A stretch of 7,559 nt of DNA, from NCBI GenBank assembly GCA_020861125.1, contig JAJBSZ010000020.1:1-7559 (forward strand), in the 5' to 3' direction. Every line of letters begins with the position of its first letter. Within the stretch, counting starts at the first letter, position 1. Positions 6,243 to 7,559 of the stretch are shown in pieces. The position numbers and the translations under genes are program-made. The DNA comes from Planctomycetota bacterium (GTDB taxonomy: Bacteria > Planctomycetota > SZUA-567). A model generated the notes under the pieces. The model did no database searches. It was not told the origin of the DNA and saw only the letters and a program-made list of their open reading frames with translations.

Positions 6243-6959
6243 ATGCCGGATTATGACGACGAGATACTCGGAAAAATAATCGAACTGATCATCACTCTGC
6301 CGCCCGACGCCAAGGGCGAAGTCCGTCTCCCCACCGAGCGTATTCTCGCCGCCAGTTTGAATATCCAGCGTCCCACGGTCCGCGAACGCCTGTCCACCCT
6401 GGAAACCCTCGGCTTCATCAAACGCACCCAGGGCCGCGGCACCTACCTCACCCTGGCCCGGTCCTCGGTCATCCAGCTGTATTTCGAAATCGCCATGAAA
6501 CTCGGCACCATCGGCATCGAGGAAATGCAGAGCGCGATGGAGATGATCGTCCGCGAGGCCGCTTCCACCGCCGCCACCTCGGCCGACGCCGACAGCATCC
6601 GCCAGCTGGCGGAGGCGGTGGAGACAAGCATCCCGGACGAGTCCCTCGACAGTCTGGTCCGGTCGCAGTTCGACTTTCTTTTCCGGCTGGTCCGCGCCTC
6701 GGGCAATCCGGTGATCATCCTGTTGTTCGAAGGCATCGCGGTGGTGGTGCGGGAAGTTCTGCGGCGGAAGCTGCGGGTGCTGCAGATGGTACCGGGTGCC
6801 ATCACCCGCAACCTCGAGGCGCGGCGGTATGTCGTGGAAGCGATCCAGGATCGGGAACCCGATACCACCCGCACCGCCATCGACGAATACTTCTGGTTAT
6901 GGCGGCGGGAAGAGGCCAAGATTTCCTCGCTCAATTTCGGCGAGTTCGGCGCCGAATGA
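6243..6959 (+). CDS. GntR-family transcriptional regulator, FadR/FCD subfamily
   Basis: A 238-residue DNA-binding protein of typical length. Residues 8-70 form the winged helix-turn-helix: EVRLPTERILAASLNIQRPTV (26-46, recognition helix near 43-56), then ETLGFIKRTQGRGTYL as the wing. Residues about 85-225 are all-helical and resemble the FCD effector domain (SQFDFLFRLVRASGNPV, then VVEAIQDREPD). In FCD proteins an Asp and three His usually hold a metal that helps bind the effector. Here the D..FH position reads DFLF and the later His positions are replaced; the whole protein has no His and no Cys. It probably senses a sugar, polyol or acid without metal and controls the divergent kinase. The start at 6243 has only a distant Shine-Dalgarno (AAAAGG, 6225-6230, 12 bases away); TTG at 6234 would put that site too close. 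Earlier ATG codons in this frame lie upstream of the promoter. The family call is firm; the effector is unknown. Confidence 0.93.
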   Translation: MPDYDDEILGKIIELIITLPPDAKGEVRLPTERILAASLNIQRPTVRERLSTLETLGFIKRTQGRGTYLTLARSSVIQLYFEIAMKLGTIGIEEMQSAMEMIVREAASTAATSADADSIRQLAEAVETSIPDESLDSLVRSQFDFLFRLVRASGNPVIILLFEGIAVVVREVLRRKLRVLQMVPGAITRNLEARRYVVEAIQDREPDTTRTAIDEYFWLWRREEAKISSLNFGEFGAE

Positions 6960-6985
6960 GATCAGGTACTCGGTCCGTGGCAGTG

Positions 6986-7198
6986 CACTGGACCTGGTGG
7001 CGGCGAGGAAGATCCCGCGTGGTGTCAGAAAACCTGAGCCGATAGAAGGGCAAGCGATCGGTTTCAAAGGCCCCGCGGTATCCCCGCGGTGGTGGTGCGT
7101 CCGCACCGCCATCGACGAATATTTCTCATTGGGGCGGCGTGAAGGAGCCACGATCTCCTTCGATCAGCTTCGGTGACTGCGGCGCCGACCGGGATCAG
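6986..7198 (+). pseudogene. Fossil of a second GntR/FadR-type regulator (broken copy of the upstream gene's 3' end)
   Basis: Bases 7101-7198 align with 6869-6965 of the intact regulator at about 80 percent identity by hand count, including a 21-base identical block at 7101-7121 and a shared GGCGCCGA. One extra T near 7158 shifts the frame and gives an early TGA at 7174-7176; removing it restores SISFGDCGAD against SLNFGEFGAE of the intact gene. The intact gene's stop has also become a sense codon here. Bases 7063-7078 match 6726-6741 (13 of 16) and 7090-7099 match 6742-6751 exactly, with an 11-base tandem duplication between them. The 117 bases of the intact gene between 6752 and 6868 are missing. 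Upstream, 6986-7062 shows only patchy resemblance (for example GGGCAA at 7048-7053 against 6701-6706), so the left border is uncertain. No start or binding site remains and it cannot make a regulator. It also fills the 235-base gap between the two convergent genes; no terminator with a T run is visible there. Confidence 0.72.
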
Positions 7199-7559
7199 TG
7201 GATGCTATCCGGCAACGACACCGCCGAATCCGCCGCCGGAACCCAGCCGGTGCCGGACGGGTCGCCCACTGCGCCGGCTTTCCCGTGGAACGGCGCCGGC
7301 GGCGGTTGGCTGAGTTCCGGCAGGCCGTCTTTCAGGGCTGCCGGGCCCGTCACCCGCGGCGGCTCGGGTGCCGCGATGTCGGGCAGCGGCGCGAGGGCGG
7401 GGCGGGCGGCGGCCGCCGGTGGCGGGGCGTCGTCCTCTTGCCCGTCCCACCGCACACGGCCGTCGGCTCCGACGAAAAAACGCCGCAGGCCAGGCGCCTG
7501 CGGGTCGGCCCAATAGGCCCTGTCGTTGCCGTCGAAGCGGTATCGGGCGAAGAGGGGAT
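7195..7559 (-). CDS. Hypothetical protein, C-terminal part with Pro/Ala-rich tail (5' end outside window)
   Basis: The frame is open from the right edge to a TGA at 7195-7197, giving the last 120 residues. I do not recognise the family. The first 45 residues look like a folded segment rich in aromatic, Arg and Gly residues (ARYRFDGNDRAYWADPQ, RRFFVGADGRVRWDG). From about residue 46 the chain turns into a low-complexity tail rich in Pro, Ala and Gly (DDAPPPAAAARPALAPLPD), ending in VSLPDSIH, probably disordered. No catalytic motif, membrane helix or Cys is visible. The reading frame is preferred over overlapping frames because it is open across the entire edge and its edge-proximal part has a natural composition. 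The GTG at 7455 is internal and not a start. It converges on the regulator, and its stop codon sits within the block shared with the regulator fossil. It could be the tail of an envelope or secreted protein, but that is a guess. Confidence 0.6.
   Translation of the reverse strand, partial: PLFARYRFDGNDRAYWADPQAPGLRRFFVGADGRVRWDGQEDDAPPPAAAARPALAPLPDIAAPEPPRVTGPAALKDGLPELSQPPPAPFHGKAGAVGDPSGTGWVPAADSAVSLPDSIH

Noticed and set aside
7139..7516. A + strand frame of 125 residues at the right edge
   Set aside because: Low-complexity Gly/Ala/Ser/Arg composition with no motif; the - strand frame is open to the edge and has a more natural sequence in its edge-proximal part.
1..7559. Search by eye for CRISPR repeats, insertion-sequence ends, tRNA/rRNA and an anti-phage or toxin-antitoxin locus
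   Set aside because: No regularly spaced repeats, transposase motifs, terminal inverted repeats, RNA-gene signatures or small paired toxin-antitoxin genes could be found.

Overview
The window is about 60 percent GC by eye and reads as chromosomal DNA from a flagellated, Gram-negative-like bacterium with a compact gene layout, Shine-Dalgarno-led starts and clear sigma70-type promoters. The sequence does not fix the phylum. Six protein genes can be assigned. A partial gene of unknown family runs off the right edge, and a decayed gene fragment lies beside it.

Left edge (1-440): the 3' end of a flagellar hook-filament junction gene (flgL) on the + strand, closed by a very strong intrinsic terminator.

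Middle (438-4148, - strand): three closely spaced genes with gaps of only 35 and 37 bases, so probably one operon. In order of transcription they are a membrane-anchored zinc metallopeptidase (YpfJ family), a TcyP-type cystine symporter and a CoA-disulfide reductase-like flavoprotein with catalytic Cys43. The last two suggest cystine uptake followed by NAD(P)H-driven disulfide reduction. A 338-base gene-free stretch with strong hairpins lies upstream of the operon.

Right half (4487-6959): an FGGY sugar or polyol kinase (- strand) and a GntR/FadR-type regulator (+ strand) are transcribed divergently from a 196-base intergenic region. Both promoters can be read there at near-consensus quality, with several palindromes and repeats on or beside them. 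The layout suggests that the regulator controls the kinase and itself. The regulator contains no histidine at all, so it cannot have the usual His-based metal site of FCD-domain regulators. The kinase departs from the family pattern at several nucleotide-site positions.

Right edge (6960-7559): just after the regulator lies a broken, roughly 80 percent identical copy of its 3' end, carrying a frameshift and an internal deletion. It is the fossil of a second related regulator. Next to it, and overlapping it by a few bases, ends a Pro/Ala-rich protein of unknown family (- strand) whose start is outside the window.

I see no mobile element, CRISPR array, tRNA or rRNA, and no clear new multi-gene system. 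The most interesting items are the regulator fossil, the His-less regulator with its promoter architecture, and the transporter-reductase pairing.
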